DNA from: Anaerolineae bacterium
Lineage (GTDB): Bacteria; Chloroflexota; Anaerolineae; Aggregatilineales; Phototrophicaceae
Reading direction: 5' to 3'
Length of the DNA stretch: 59,075 bases
NCBI GenBank assembly: GCA_022843385.1
Contig: JALHNT010000023.1
Span: 1-59,075 of the forward strand
A model generated the notes under the pieces. That model was not told the DNA's origin. It worked only from the letters and a program-made list of their open reading frames with translations, and made no database searches. The stretch's first letter is position 1. Each line of letters begins with the position of its first letter. A program made the translations under genes and the position numbers. Of the stretch, positions 35,734 through 44,555 are shown piece by piece.

Positions 35734-36573
35734 TCAATTGCCGCCAGCCAGCGACATCCCCTTGAAAGCCGCAACCTGCGAACGAATGGCGCGCTCAGTG
35801 GGCAGCCGTTCTGCGCTTGATGCTCCATAGAATCCGGCGATGCCGGGCATTTGCTTTAGCGCCACTTGTACCTGCTCTGGCTCATCAAAGGGCCCACCAT
35901 GACAGATCACCAGCGCATCGCGTTTGAGCGACCAGATGGTTTCCGCCAGCGTCATGACGGTGTTGATGGCTTCATCCAGCGAATAGGCCACCCCGGCACC
36001 GATGCTGCCGGCGGTTGTCAAGCCGACATGACACACCAAAAGATCTGCCCCGGCCTGCACCATCGCTCGCGCTTCATCGGGCGTGAAGACATAGGGCGAG
36101 GTGAACAAGTCCATCTCATGCGCCAGATGAATCATCTCGACTTCTTTGTCATAACCCATGCCGGTCGCTTCCAGATTCTGGCGGAACTTGCCATCGAACA
36201 GGCCAACAGTGGGGAAATTCTGTACGCCGGAAAACCCCAGTTCCTGAACTTGTTTGAGGAAGTAGGGCATCACCCGGAAGGGATCGGTGCCGTTGACCCC
36301 GGCCAGCACCGGCGTATGCTTCACCACCGGCAGCACCTCTTGCCCCATCTCCATCACAATCGCATTGGCGTCGCCATAGGCCAGCAGCCCGGCCAATGAG
36401 CCGCGCCCGGCCATGCGGTAACGCCCAGAGTTGTAGATGATGATGAGGTCGGCACCACCGGCTTCCTCAAACTTGGCCGAGATGCCGGTTCCGGCACCAC
36501 AGCCAATGATCGGATGACCGGCAGCCCGCAGCGCATGTAACCGTCTCAGGATTTCATCACGCGCAATTGCCAT
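35734..36573 (-). CDS. phosphoenolpyruvate hydrolase-family TIM-barrel protein
   Basis: The 279-residue product matches the PEP_hydrolase family (TIM barrel). It has [34 protein letters not shown] at the start, then [26 protein letters not shown] and [13 protein letters not shown], and [12 protein letters not shown] at the end. Members are often encoded beside Tm-1-like ATP-binding proteins; no such gene is near. The catalytic reaction is not well established for the family, so the name should be read as a family label. The gene is 113 nt from the GNAT gene. Confidence 0.8.
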   Translation of the reverse strand: MAIARDEILRRLHALRAAGHPIIGCGAGTGISAKFEEAGGADLIIIYNSGRYRMAGRGSLAGLLAYGDANAIVMEMGQEVLPVVKHTPVLAGVNGTDPFRVMPYFLKQVQELGFSGVQNFPTVGLFDGKFRQNLEATGMGYDKEVEMIHLAHEMDLFTSPYVFTPDEARAMVQAGADLLVCHVGLTTAGSIGAGVAYSLDEAINTVMTLAETIWSLKRDALVICHGGPFDEPEQVQVALKQMPGIAGFYGASSAERLPTERAIRSQVAAFKGMSLAGGN

Positions 36574-36685
36574 GGTCTCTTTCCTTTACTGAACAGGACT
36601 GACACAGTTGAGTACGAACATAGCCTGATAAACAGGCCAGAACAGGCAAAAGTTAGAATTCCCTTACCTTACAAACGCACCTGCT

Positions 36686-37141
36686 CTACTCAAGATAAAG
36701 TCGCAGCGTCGTCATTGCCGAACGCGCAAATCCGTGTCGCTCATAAAACCGAATCGCGCTCTCATTCACGGCGTCGGTCAACAGGGTGATGCGGCTGAAG
36801 CCAGCCGTGCGCGCATCGTCGATGGCAGATTGCAGCAGGCGTGACCCCGCGCCATTGCCGCGATGCGCCGGATGCACAATCATGTCCTCCAGCCAGCAGA
36901 CCGGCCCGCCCTGGGCGGTGCTGATCGAGAACAGCAGGCTCACCATCCCGACCACCAGGCCATCGACTTCGCTGACAAGGATTCGTCCGCTGCCCGGAGT
37001 CTCAAGGATCAGGCGCAGCCCTTGAAGCTGCTTCTGTCGATCTGGCTGGAAATCAGCTTCCTGGGTGAACAACAGCACGAGGAGATCAGCCAGGGCTTCG
37101 ATGTCCTCACCAGTGGCCGGACGGATGCGCTCGCCGGTCAT
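36686..37141 (-). CDS. GNAT-family N-acetyltransferase
   Basis: The 151-residue product has the order of an acetyl-CoA-dependent GNAT: RIRPATGEDIEALADLL, the beta-strand pair ILVSEVDGLVVGMVSLLF, the acetyl-CoA loop VHPAHRGNGAGSRLLQ, and the closing AIRFYERHGFA. ATG 37141 is chosen; a GTG at 37147 overlaps the stop of the upstream ligase gene and is an alternative. It shares a transcript with the AMP-dependent ligase. The acceptor substrate is unknown. Confidence 0.82.
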   Translation of the reverse strand: MTGERIRPATGEDIEALADLLVLLFTQEADFQPDRQKQLQGLRLILETPGSGRILVSEVDGLVVGMVSLLFSISTAQGGPVCWLEDMIVHPAHRGNGAGSRLLQSAIDDARTAGFSRITLLTDAVNESAIRFYERHGFARSAMTTLRLYLE

Positions 37142-37143
37142 GC

Positions 37144-38898
37144 TCACACCGTCAGTGCCAGTTCATCGGCTTCATGCTGCCCGCTGCCCAGCGCCTCTTC
37201 GATCTTCTCGCGCAGTGTCCGCTTGAGGATTTTACCCACCGGGTTGCGCGGCAGGGCTGTCACCAGCACCAGCTTACGGGGCAACTTATAGGCGGCGATG
37301 TCTTTGGCCTTCAGGAAGTCAGTGATCTCGGAAAGCGTCGGCTGCGTCTCCGGTTTTGGCACGACCACGACCACAACCTGCTCTTCATTCAGCCGCCGGT
37401 CGGGGACACCCAGCACGGCCACCTCTGCCACTTTGGGGAACTCCGCCAGCAGATGTTCCAGCTCCTCCGGCGCGATCTTCATTCCGGCGCGGATGATGAT
37501 GTCCTTCAGCCGCCCGACAAAGCGATAGCGGTTCCATTCGCCGCCTTCGCCATCAATCGCAAACAGATCACCGGTATAGAAATAGCCATCGCTATCAAAA
37601 ACCTTCGCTGTCATTTCGGGGCGATCATAGTAGCCGCTGAAGATCGCCGGACTCTTGATCGCCATCTCGCCTGGCACATGCGGCTCGGTGACGACCTGAT
37701 GAGTCTCTGGATCGACCAGCTTGGTCTGGATGCCATCAGCGAAGCGCAGCCGCCAGGAATAACCTGGCACGCCATAGCGCGGGAAGAAACGCGCCCGTTC
37801 AGCCGGGTCAGGGATTTCCCCTGGCGCGCTGACAAAGCTGGTGCCTTCGTTCGAGCCGAAGAAGTTCAGCACATCAATGCCGTATTGCTCTTTCCACTGT
37901 GTCGTCATCCAGGGCGAGAGCGGCGACGAACCCGATCCCAGGCAGGTGATATGGCTCAGGTCGGTATTGGCGAGCAGAGCTGGTTTCATCAGCAGCAGGT
38001 TCATCAGCACCGGCGGCGCGACGGTGTAATGGATTTGTTCGGTGGCGATCTGTTGCAGGAACACCGACAGATTGAGCGGCTGGTGCATCACCAGCTTGCC
38101 CCCCGTCAGCAGCCAGGGAACCAGCATCCCGCCGATGGCCGACATATTCACCATCGGGAAGGGGTTCAACACATGACAACCGGCCTGGAGTTCCGCCCCA
38201 TCAACGGTGGCATAGGCGATGGTGATCCAGTGGTTGTGGCTGCGCGGCACACCTTTGGGTTCAGCTTCGGTGCCGGATGTCCAGCAGATGGTGAAACAGG
38301 CGTTGGCATCCAACGGGTGGCTTTGCAAATACGAATTCAGTCGATCAGCATGGTGCGGCTGCGCCAGAACCTCGTTCAGCGCGATGACCCCTTCCGGCAG
38401 ATCATCACCCAGCGCGATCACCGTCTTCAGCGCGGGAAATTCGCCCCGTAAACCCTGAATCATCTCGACGTAATTGAAGCCCATGAACTGGCTGGTGGTG
38501 ATGAAAGCCTTCGGTTGGGTGATGCTCATCACCTGCCGCAGCTCGTGGGTACGATACTGCACCGGCACTGGACTGATGATCGCGCCGATTTGGCTGACGG
38601 CCAGATAGGTCATCACCAGTTCGGCAATATTAGGTAGCTGTACCATCACGATGTCATCCTGGCCTACACCCTGCGCCAGCAGACCATCGGCCAGCCGGTT
38701 GACCAGCGTGTGCAGATCGGCATAGGTCAGACGTTGAACGGAGCCAGTGGTGACTTCGGCGCGATTGGCCGGGTCAACCAGCGCGATCTCGCCGGGATTG
38801 CGCTCGACATTTTGCTGAAAGAGATCAGTGAGCGTTGCGGTTCCCCACCAGCCACGCTGTGTATAGGTTGCAATCAGTTCAGGGCTTGCCAGTCGCAT
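37144..38898 (-). CDS. AMP-dependent acyl-CoA synthetase/ligase
   Basis: The 584-residue product is an ANL-superfamily adenylating enzyme that activates a carboxylic acid with ATP and joins it to CoA or another thiol. The P-loop-like motif is CWTSGTEAEPKGVPRSH; the A5-type motif is NFFGSNEG; YFYTGDLF and RFVGRLKDIIIRAGMKIAPEELE follow; the catalytic lysine is in NPVGKILKRTLRE. The spelling resembles aryl-acid ligases of the DhbE/EntE kind as much as fatty acyl-CoA synthetases. ATG 38898 has AAAGG in front and is chosen over GTG 38916. It overlaps the GNAT gene. Confidence 0.85.
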   Translation of the reverse strand: MRLASPELIATYTQRGWWGTATLTDLFQQNVERNPGEIALVDPANRAEVTTGSVQRLTYADLHTLVNRLADGLLAQGVGQDDIVMVQLPNIAELVMTYLAVSQIGAIISPVPVQYRTHELRQVMSITQPKAFITTSQFMGFNYVEMIQGLRGEFPALKTVIALGDDLPEGVIALNEVLAQPHHADRLNSYLQSHPLDANACFTICWTSGTEAEPKGVPRSHNHWITIAYATVDGAELQAGCHVLNPFPMVNMSAIGGMLVPWLLTGGKLVMHQPLNLSVFLQQIATEQIHYTVAPPVLMNLLLMKPALLANTDLSHITCLGSGSSPLSPWMTTQWKEQYGIDVLNFFGSNEGTSFVSAPGEIPDPAERARFFPRYGVPGYSWRLRFADGIQTKLVDPETHQVVTEPHVPGEMAIKSPAIFSGYYDRPEMTAKVFDSDGYFYTGDLFAIDGEGGEWNRYRFVGRLKDIIIRAGMKIAPEELEHLLAEFPKVAEVAVLGVPDRRLNEEQVVVVVVPKPETQPTLSEITDFLKAKDIAAYKLPRKLVLVTALPRNPVGKILKRTLREKIEEALGSGQHEADELALTV

Positions 38899-39143
38899 TG
38901 GGTTGACCTTTTCCACTTGGTTGATGTTCCGATTGTACAGGCGGGTGTCTGCCTTGCCAAACCACCCAGCCAGGTTCTATACGATCAAAACGTTGGCGGT
39001 CGATTGTGCGCTTACGAAAACAATCATGGGACATTCAGAGATCAGAGCGTGACAGTTTTCAAACACCGTTGATCTTAAGGCATCCTGGTAATTCATATGC
39101 CTGACAATAACAGGAGATGAATCTAACCAAGAGGGTGCAGAGT

Positions 39144-40475
39144 ATGAGAGCGATTTGTCTGATCGTGATTACGGTCATGTTTCTGGGTGTGCTGCCGGCA
39201 GCGGCGCAGGATGAACTCCGTCAGTGGGCCAGTTGGGCCTCCGCCACCAGCGAATACACCACCACTGATTACAGCGCCATGCAGGCCACTGGCGAACCGG
39301 ATACCGAGGAGTGTGGCGATGCGGTGACCGCCTGGGCTTCATCGACCATTAACTCCACGGAAGCCCTGACAGTGGGCTTTGAAACTGCGGTCATTCCAAC
39401 CGAGATCAACATCTATCAGACCTATAACCCTGGCGCGATCATCCGGGTGGAACTGCTCCCCGAAGATGGCAGCGATCCGATTGTCCTCTCCGATAGCGCC
39501 GACCCCGGCACCGATTGCCCCGGCGTGTTCTCGCTGACCATCACCGATGAGGTCTCCACGCTGGTGAACGGGGTGGTGATTTATCTCGACCAGAGTCAGA
39601 TCGAAGACTGGAACGAAATCGACGCGGTGGAGCTGGTTGGCATCCCTGTATATGGGGTTGACGCAGAAGGATCGGCTTCCAGCGAGCAGGCAAGCTATGA
39701 CGGGCCATCGGGCCTGAGCGTGAGCTGTGACGATGGCACCAGTTTTGATAACGGCGTCGAGGTGCGGGTGATTCAGATGCGCGCCGGATACACCTATACC
39801 GCGACGGCTATCGGCCTCAACGGCTTCGACCCGGTGCTGGCGGTGCTGGACTCCTCTGGACGTGGCCTGTGTACGGATGATGATCCCAACGCGGCCAGCT
39901 ACAGTGCCTACCTGCCCACGACAGGAGAGGTCGCGCCATCTTCGACCAGTTCGCAGGTTTACTTCGCCAACAACAGCAACAATGCTTTCGAGGATGTCTC
40001 GCTGGTGGTGGGTGGTTTTGGCAACACGACCGGCGAGTTCGTCCTGATGCTGGAAGGCATGGCGCTGACGACAGCCGATGGCAGTGGCGACCCCTTCTCC
40101 TTGCAGGTCACGCCCGGTATGCTGGCGTCCGGCGTGTCGCCTTCGGTCTATATGATTTCGGTGGTCGGGCAGATGGACCCGTTGATCGCGTTGATTGACC
40201 AGGACTACAACTTTGTCCAGGTGGGCGACAAGGGCGAGTATGTGGCCTGCGACAACGCCGGTTACAGCGACTGCTGGGGCGAGTCGTATGAGTTGAGTAA
40301 CTACTACGTCCCTCGCAGCGATGGCCGCGCCCTGGCTGGCGGCTCGTATGATGCCATGCTCCAGATCGGGTTGAGCAATGCCGAACCCTGGAATTTCTTC
40401 ACCTTCCTGATGCGCTCATCGCAGATGCAGACCTTCGGCGATTATGTGGTCGCCTTCCACATCGGTATCGGCTGA
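39144..40475 (+). CDS. exported beta-rich protein, unknown
   Basis: The start is ATG 39144 with GAGGG upstream; an ATG at 39117 abuts its ribosome site and is unlikely. The 443-residue product has a signal peptide (AICLIVITVMFLGVLPAAAQ). A galactose-binding-like domain (WASATSEYTTTDYSAMQATGEPDTEECGDAVTAW) of the kind found in surface carbohydrate-binding proteins follows, and then PPC-like modules (GVSPSVYMISVVGQMDPLIALID). The cysteine pairs suggest disulfides. Repeat R2 starts about 85 nt downstream. No catalytic motif was recognised. Confidence 0.68.
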   Translation: MRAICLIVITVMFLGVLPAAAQDELRQWASWASATSEYTTTDYSAMQATGEPDTEECGDAVTAWASSTINSTEALTVGFETAVIPTEINIYQTYNPGAIIRVELLPEDGSDPIVLSDSADPGTDCPGVFSLTITDEVSTLVNGVVIYLDQSQIEDWNEIDAVELVGIPVYGVDAEGSASSEQASYDGPSGLSVSCDDGTSFDNGVEVRVIQMRAGYTYTATAIGLNGFDPVLAVLDSSGRGLCTDDDPNAASYSAYLPTTGEVAPSSTSSQVYFANNSNNAFEDVSLVVGGFGNTTGEFVLMLEGMALTTADGSGDPFSLQVTPGMLASGVSPSVYMISVVGQMDPLIALIDQDYNFVQVGDKGEYVACDNAGYSDCWGESYELSNYYVPRSDGRALAGGSYDAMLQIGLSNAEPWNFFTFLMRSSQMQTFGDYVVAFHIGIG

Positions 40476-40559
40476 CCGCCAAATCAACCGCGATGGATCA
40501 GGGCTGGTTTGTTTCACAGCCTGCCCTGATCCGCTGATGGTGCGGGTTCATTCGACGCA

Positions 40560-41292
40560 AATACTGCAACTGCAAAACATCCACTTTTATGCAACTCCAG
40601 TTTTGTGTCGTCGTCGTCGTCGTCGGACAGACAAAGACATAAAACCAACACAGAGGACACCGAGAACACAGAGCGAAAACCGAGTGATGATTCGCAAGAT
40701 TCGTCAGATTCGTCAGATTCGCATCACTCCTTTTTTCAATTCGTGAATCAGACGTCAGTCATCAGTCGATAGTCGTCAGAAAGAACGCTCAGGCGTTTGT
40801 GCTGCTGATTGACGATACCCCCTGTTGCTGCTGATTTTGCTGATTGAAGCCGTCAGCCATCAGCTTTCAGCCATCACTTTTCCCTCAAACATTGCCGATA
40901 TTGCACCTGTTAGAACTCTGGTTTTGTGTCGTCGTCGGACAGACAAAGACATAAAACCAACACAGAGAACACGGAGGACACAGGGCGAAAACGGAGCGAG
41001 TCTGCACAAAATTCGTCAAATTCGTCAAAGTCGTCAAAGTCAAAAGTGCATTTTGTGAACATTTCCCTCAATCCTGATTCAGAACCGTCGGGACAAACGA
41101 TTGCGCGGGTCGGTTGGCGAACCACTCCTACGAGAAGACTACACCCGATTACCTGCTTACGAGTGAACTTTTGGTAAACTTTTTGGTACGACTTAACGCG
41201 ACTCGACGCTAACCGTTTGGCGGGAGCGGATAGGTTAAGGGTGTCGGCGCGGGGTTGGAAAACGGTTGGGAAAAATCAGGGTTGAGGGAGCA
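40560..41292. repeat. mosaic non-coding repeat R2 (inverted relative to R1)
   Basis: This stretch is the reverse complement of material in R1 (6272-7060). The part at 41000-41292 matches R1's first 280 bases. The rest repeats R1's short tandem words, but in a different order and with one module duplicated: the GTCGTCGGACAGACAAAGACATAAAACC word occurs at 40618-40655 and again at 40927-40959. No gene is credible. Its right edge runs directly into an Rhs-like fragment. Confidence 0.75.
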
Positions 41293-41405
41293 CGAATTCG
41301 TGCTGATTGGGTGATGGTTGCACCGACGGTCTGCTGCACTCGGCGGCCTGCGCCGTTGTACTGGTAGCTCGCCCCACCCATTGCCAGCATCCGGTTGGCG
41401 CGATC
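41293..41405 (-). pseudogene. Rhs/YD-repeat fragment A
   Basis: Read on the minus strand it gives DRANRMLAMGGASYQYNGAG and RRVQQTVGATITQ, the last YD-repeat of an Rhs-type protein. A TAG precedes the first Asp in frame, and the frame then runs into repeat R2. No toxin tip remains. It lies downstream, in reading direction, of the orphan gene at 41541-42032. Confidence 0.65.
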
Positions 41406-41540
41406 CTAGGATGTTGTGACCCCACTGGGCCACCATTCCACTGCTTCACCGCCAACAAACCGCCCCAACTTGCATTCAGGTACGCGCTTGAGTCTGGGCT
41501 GCCCAGAGTGGGCGAGTAGGAAGTGAGGATCAAGGTCATG

Positions 41541-42032
41541 TTATAGTGCAGTAAAATCTTTTCCCAATAAATGCAAAAGGTCAGAAGCCATGCGCTTCAC
41601 TCCTTCGTCATCAGAAGTTTCATATAGTCTTTCATAGACGGAAATCCCTTTTCGAACTGCTTCGTATATGCGATATGCCTTAGCTCTATCACTTTCGATT
41701 GTTAGCTTATCAATATCAAGATAAATCTTGTTGGTTAAATCTGTGAGTAACATTAAGATGTTTTCTTTTCCTTGAAGCGTGGGATCTTCTAAAAGGAGAA
41801 GCAAAAACGCAGGAATTAATAGAGGTACATCTGTTCTTAGAAGTTCTTTAATTGGCCCATAGCTTTCCCAAGATTCAGACCCTACATCTATAACTTTTTC
41901 TTCCAGATTATTGTATGCATTGAGACGCACATCACGATTCTCTGACGCTAAATCTTCAAGCCACTTGGCTACATGAGTCGCATTTAATGCTTGCCAGTCA
42001 ACAGAAGCTAAATGTTCGGAAATAGCATTCAT
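41541..42032 (-). CDS. AT-rich orphan gene, possible Rhs-type immunity protein
   Basis: The 163-residue product is helical and acidic, without signal peptide or membrane segment: WLEDLASENRDVRLNAYNNLEEKVID, LLIPAFLLLLLEDPTLQGKENILMLLTDL, then a charged helix and LLHLLGKDFTAL. It looks like a HEAT-like small fold. The gene is clearly more AT-rich than its surroundings. It follows an Rhs fragment on the same strand, which is where immunity genes of polymorphic toxins sit. I do not recognise a named immunity family. ATG 42032 is chosen over TTG 42050. Confidence 0.6.
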   Translation of the reverse strand: MNAISEHLASVDWQALNATHVAKWLEDLASENRDVRLNAYNNLEEKVIDVGSESWESYGPIKELLRTDVPLLIPAFLLLLLEDPTLQGKENILMLLTDLTNKIYLDIDKLTIESDRAKAYRIYEAVRKGISVYERLYETSDDEGVKRMASDLLHLLGKDFTAL

Positions 42033-42063
42033 TTTAAATGTTCCATCCAAGTTATTGAAAATT

Positions 42064-42171
42064 GATTGTAGGTCAGCATGGCGCTGCCAGCGTTGGAATG
42101 CCTATCGAGCGCCTACCGCCCCCGCAGGCGGAACAGCCCGGCGGCCTGGGTGCGGCTGTGCGGCCAGGCGG
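42064..42171 (-). repeat. duplicated 3' end of the Gfo/Idh oxidoreductase gene, copy 1
   Basis: This matches 43004-43111 over 108 bases without gaps and with about 9 differences. It contains codons for WPHSRTQAAGLFRLRGR and a stop, plus the same downstream flank. The left junction is at a GGCGGCCTG word shared by the oxidoreductase end and the Rhs repeats, which suggests recombination at microhomology. Confidence 0.8.
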
Positions 42172-42228
42172 CCTGCCCCGTCGTACTTGTAGCGCGCCCC
42201 GCCCATTGAGAGCATTTCGAGGTTCATT
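42160..42228 (-). pseudogene. Rhs/YD-repeat fragment B fused to the duplicated oxidoreductase tail
   Basis: The minus strand reads NLEMLSMGGARYKYDGAGRL, the same YD-repeat core as fragments A and C. It then runs straight into the WPHSRTQAAG tail of the oxidoreductase in one open frame. It precedes the orphan gene at 41541-42032 in reading direction. Confidence 0.65.
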
Positions 42229-42295
42229 AGGCTGATCTAAGCCTCATGTCAATTACACCAATAGGTCTAAAAAGCGCGAAATGAGAGAAGAATAA

Positions 42296-42802
42296 CTAGA
42301 CTCTTGAGGATGAAGCTATTACTTCAAAGTCTGACTCCCATTTCGGTATACTTTGAATGTAATCAGTAATTCCTTCATCCAAAGAAGTAGCAATCTCACC
42401 TATGTCCTTTACACTTCCAACGTAAAACTCTATTTTTTGTGCGATCACTTGCATTTTTCCGTCCATAAACGGTAACAGAAACTCAACCCCTTGTTCGGTT
42501 TGGCTAACACGGGAATCGCCGATTGTCCAGACATAAGGGACGGGGAGTGGTTGATTAAAACTATCATCAAATATAATCCTGTTTACCTTGCGAAAAACAA
42601 TTAATCCTGTATTGCCTTTGTCAAAGGAGAGTGATGTCCTTAAGTCCAGCAATAGCGCTGCTACAGAATACAGCGGGCAATACATCAAATTTAGCAACGT
42701 TGTCTCAGTCAATACGTCATCTTCGTAAAGCGCATTCGGTGAAGGTTTGGTGCTTGAGAGATGTTCATCGCTTTCTGTAATGACTAAATCGGATATTTTC
42801 AT
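42296..42802 (-). CDS. AT-rich orphan gene, possible immunity protein
   Basis: The 168-residue product has no signal peptide. It contains LLDLRTSLSFDKGNTGLIVFRKVNRIIFDD, VPYVWTIGDSRVSQTEQGVEFLLPFMDGKMQVIAQKIEFYVGSV and a short C-terminal tail. The alternating strand pattern is like small immunity proteins encoded beside Rhs or CdiA tips, but I cannot name a family. GAGGAG lies 5 nt before the ATG. It is AT-rich compared with the flanking oxidoreductase gene and directly follows Rhs fragment C. Confidence 0.62.
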   Translation of the reverse strand: MKISDLVITESDEHLSSTKPSPNALYEDDVLTETTLLNLMYCPLYSVAALLLDLRTSLSFDKGNTGLIVFRKVNRIIFDDSFNQPLPVPYVWTIGDSRVSQTEQGVEFLLPFMDGKMQVIAQKIEFYVGSVKDIGEIATSLDEGITDYIQSIPKWESDFEVIASSSRV

Positions 42803-42825
42803 TGTAACTCCTCACTATGGTGGAC

Positions 42826-42990
42826 TTAGAGGCGTTTCCATCCTAGAGCAGCCACTCCCAGTTGTTGCTGGCATCCCTCTGCGCCAGCGATCCGCGCGCC
42901 GCTTGTCCGCTGCACCCGGCGGCCTGTGCCGTCGTACTTGCAGATCGCCCCACCTATCGATAGCATCCAGTTGGCACGATCCGAGTATAC
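42826..42990 (-). pseudogene. Rhs/YD-repeat fragment C
   Basis: The minus-strand frame reads VYSDRANWMLSIGGAICKYD and GTGRRVQRTSG, then an unrelated tail ending in GWKRL and a stop. It keeps the YD-repeat core, but the conserved tyrosine before DRAN has become serine and the start of the gene is missing. It lies between the oxidoreductase end and the orphan gene at 42296-42802. Confidence 0.65.
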
Positions 42991-43003
42991 CTCGTTGCAA
43001 ACA

Positions 43004-43111
43004 GATTGTAGGTCAGCATGGCGCTGCCAGCGTTGAAACGTTTATCGAGCATCTACCGCCCGCGCAGGCCGAACAGACCGGCGGCCTGGGTGCGGCTGTG
43101 CGGCCAGGCGG
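43004..43111 (-). repeat. duplicated 3' end of the Gfo/Idh oxidoreductase gene, copy 2 (original)
   Basis: Partner of 42064-42171. Here the sequence continues into the intact oxidoreductase gene, so this is the likely source copy. Confidence 0.8.
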
Positions 43112-44213
43112 TCACGTCGCTCAGGCCGTGAATGCCACGCTGATACACCGGATGATCGGCGGGCAGCGGCAGGGTGATGACCTGTCCGGTGACGCCGGAG
43201 AGATAGGCCGCCAGGGTGATTTCGAGGGCGCGTTGACCGGCGCGGGCGGGCATGATGGTCGGGCGCTGCTCACGGATGGCATCGCGGAAGTCGGCCCAGA
43301 TGCGGCTGAACGAGCGCCCGGTGTTGTCGAGATGGGTCGGCAGATTCGCCAGCGGATGATCGGTGCGTACCCAGTCGCGCACGCTGTAGAGTTCAATCGG
43401 CTGGTTGAAGCCGCTGGTCTGGTACTGGTTGTAGCGCAGCCGAATATGCCCGTCGCTGCCGGTCACATCGACGCCGCCGACGCCTTCGCCCCAGCCCATG
43501 TGGATGGTGGCGTAGCCGGTCGGGAAGGCGATTTGCACCAGCGCCAGGTCTTCCACCACCGGCTGACGATGGGCGTATTCCGGGGCATCGACGAAGGCCA
43601 TCACCTGCTGCGCCGGCGCACCGAACAGCCACTCGGTCAGGTAAACAGCGTGGATCATGTCGGTCAGCACACCGCCGCCCCCGGCCATCGTATGCCGCCA
43701 GTCGGGTTTAAAATCCTTCGCGCCAGGGTAGTCGATAACGCCCATGTACTGCATCGTCAGCAGCCGCAGATCGCCGATGACCCCGCCCTCAATCAGCCCC
43801 TTGATCTGATGATATTCCGGGAAATAGACATAGTTATGCACCATGCCGTAGATGACGCCGTGCGCCTCGGCGGCTGCGATCAGTTCGGCTGCGACGGCGG
43901 GTGTATCGGAAAGCGGCTTCTCGCTCAGGACATGCTTGCCCGCTTCAATAGCGGCCAGCACGATCTCGCGCCGGTACTGCTGTGGCACGGTGACGCACAC
44001 CGCTTCGATGTCCGTCCGCGCCAGCAGATCGCGGTAATCGGCGTAGAGATTGGCCTCAGCCAGACCGAACCACTCCTGACCGATTTTGCGCCGCGCCTCG
44101 GTCACATCCGCCAGCGCTGCCAGTTCGACATCCGGCAGGCTGGTGAGCGCGGGGCGATGCCCGTAGCTGACGACGTTGCCACATCCGATCAGACCGACTT
44201 TTAAGGGGGACAT
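43053..44213 (-). CDS. Gfo/Idh/MocA-family oxidoreductase
   Basis: The 386-residue product starts with the NAD(P)-binding motif LKVGLIGCGNVVSYGHRP. It carries the family hallmark VLSEKPLSDTPA (Glu-Lys-Pro, about residues 90-101) and the catalytic-region histidine segment GGGGVLTDMIHAVYLTEWLFG. Members oxidise or reduce sugars and inositols. The start is ATG 44213 with AGGAG upstream; TTG 44234 is rejected. Its 3' end is duplicated 0.9 kb downstream. It may be functionally tied to the IolM-like dehydrogenase at 50235, but they are not in one operon. Confidence 0.88.
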   Translation of the reverse strand: MSPLKVGLIGCGNVVSYGHRPALTSLPDVELAALADVTEARRKIGQEWFGLAEANLYADYRDLLARTDIEAVCVTVPQQYRREIVLAAIEAGKHVLSEKPLSDTPAVAAELIAAAEAHGVIYGMVHNYVYFPEYHQIKGLIEGGVIGDLRLLTMQYMGVIDYPGAKDFKPDWRHTMAGGGGVLTDMIHAVYLTEWLFGAPAQQVMAFVDAPEYAHRQPVVEDLALVQIAFPTGYATIHMGWGEGVGGVDVTGSDGHIRLRYNQYQTSGFNQPIELYSVRDWVRTDHPLANLPTHLDNTGRSFSRIWADFRDAIREQRPTIMPARAGQRALEITLAAYLSGVTGQVITLPLPADHPVYQRGIHGLSDVTAWPHSRTQAAGLFGLRGR

Positions 44214-44355
44214 TTTCGCTGCTCCTGAAGACAAGAAGTTAAAAGTGCTAAGTGCTTAGTTCAAAGTAAAAGACTCTTATTCCTGGCGGGTTGGCGATGA
44301 GATGTTCGTGGATGGGCATGTCCCTTGAGAATAAGGCTTTCAACCCGATGCCTGC

Positions 44356-44488
44356 CGCAGCAGGGTTAACCCCGCTGCTAACCTTTTTCGGCAGCCCACT
44401 GAAGGGGCTGCTTGCCCTGGCTATCTTCTTAAGCGCCTTTAGTGCGCTTACCCTATTCCGGTTAGCTGGGCGGCTTCAGCCCCCAGCG
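44356..44488. repeat. array of four different hairpins in an intergenic gap
   Basis: In order: GCAGC...GCTGC around GGGTTAACCC (44356-44376), GCAGCCC...GGGCTGC (44391-44411), AAGCGC...GCGCTT (44431-44450) and GCTGGG...CCCAGC (44465-44488). Unit spacing is about 30 nt, but the stems are not the same sequence, so it is not a CRISPR. The surrounding gap 44214-44555 holds no gene. Such arrays are seen as intergenic repeats in several phyla; function is unknown. Confidence 0.55.
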
Positions 44489-44555
44489 ACCCCACTGTTC
44501 GTTCCTGGGTCGATGCTGAACCACACTGCACTGGATCATCACCCTCTCACCCAGT

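Noticed and set aside
42747..44204. Long plus-strand open frame (485 codons) opposite the Gfo/Idh gene
   Set aside because: It is antisense to a gene with clear family motifs, spans a non-coding gap and Rhs scraps, and its translation is His/Arg/Gly-rich low-information sequence. It arises from GC-rich codon bias.
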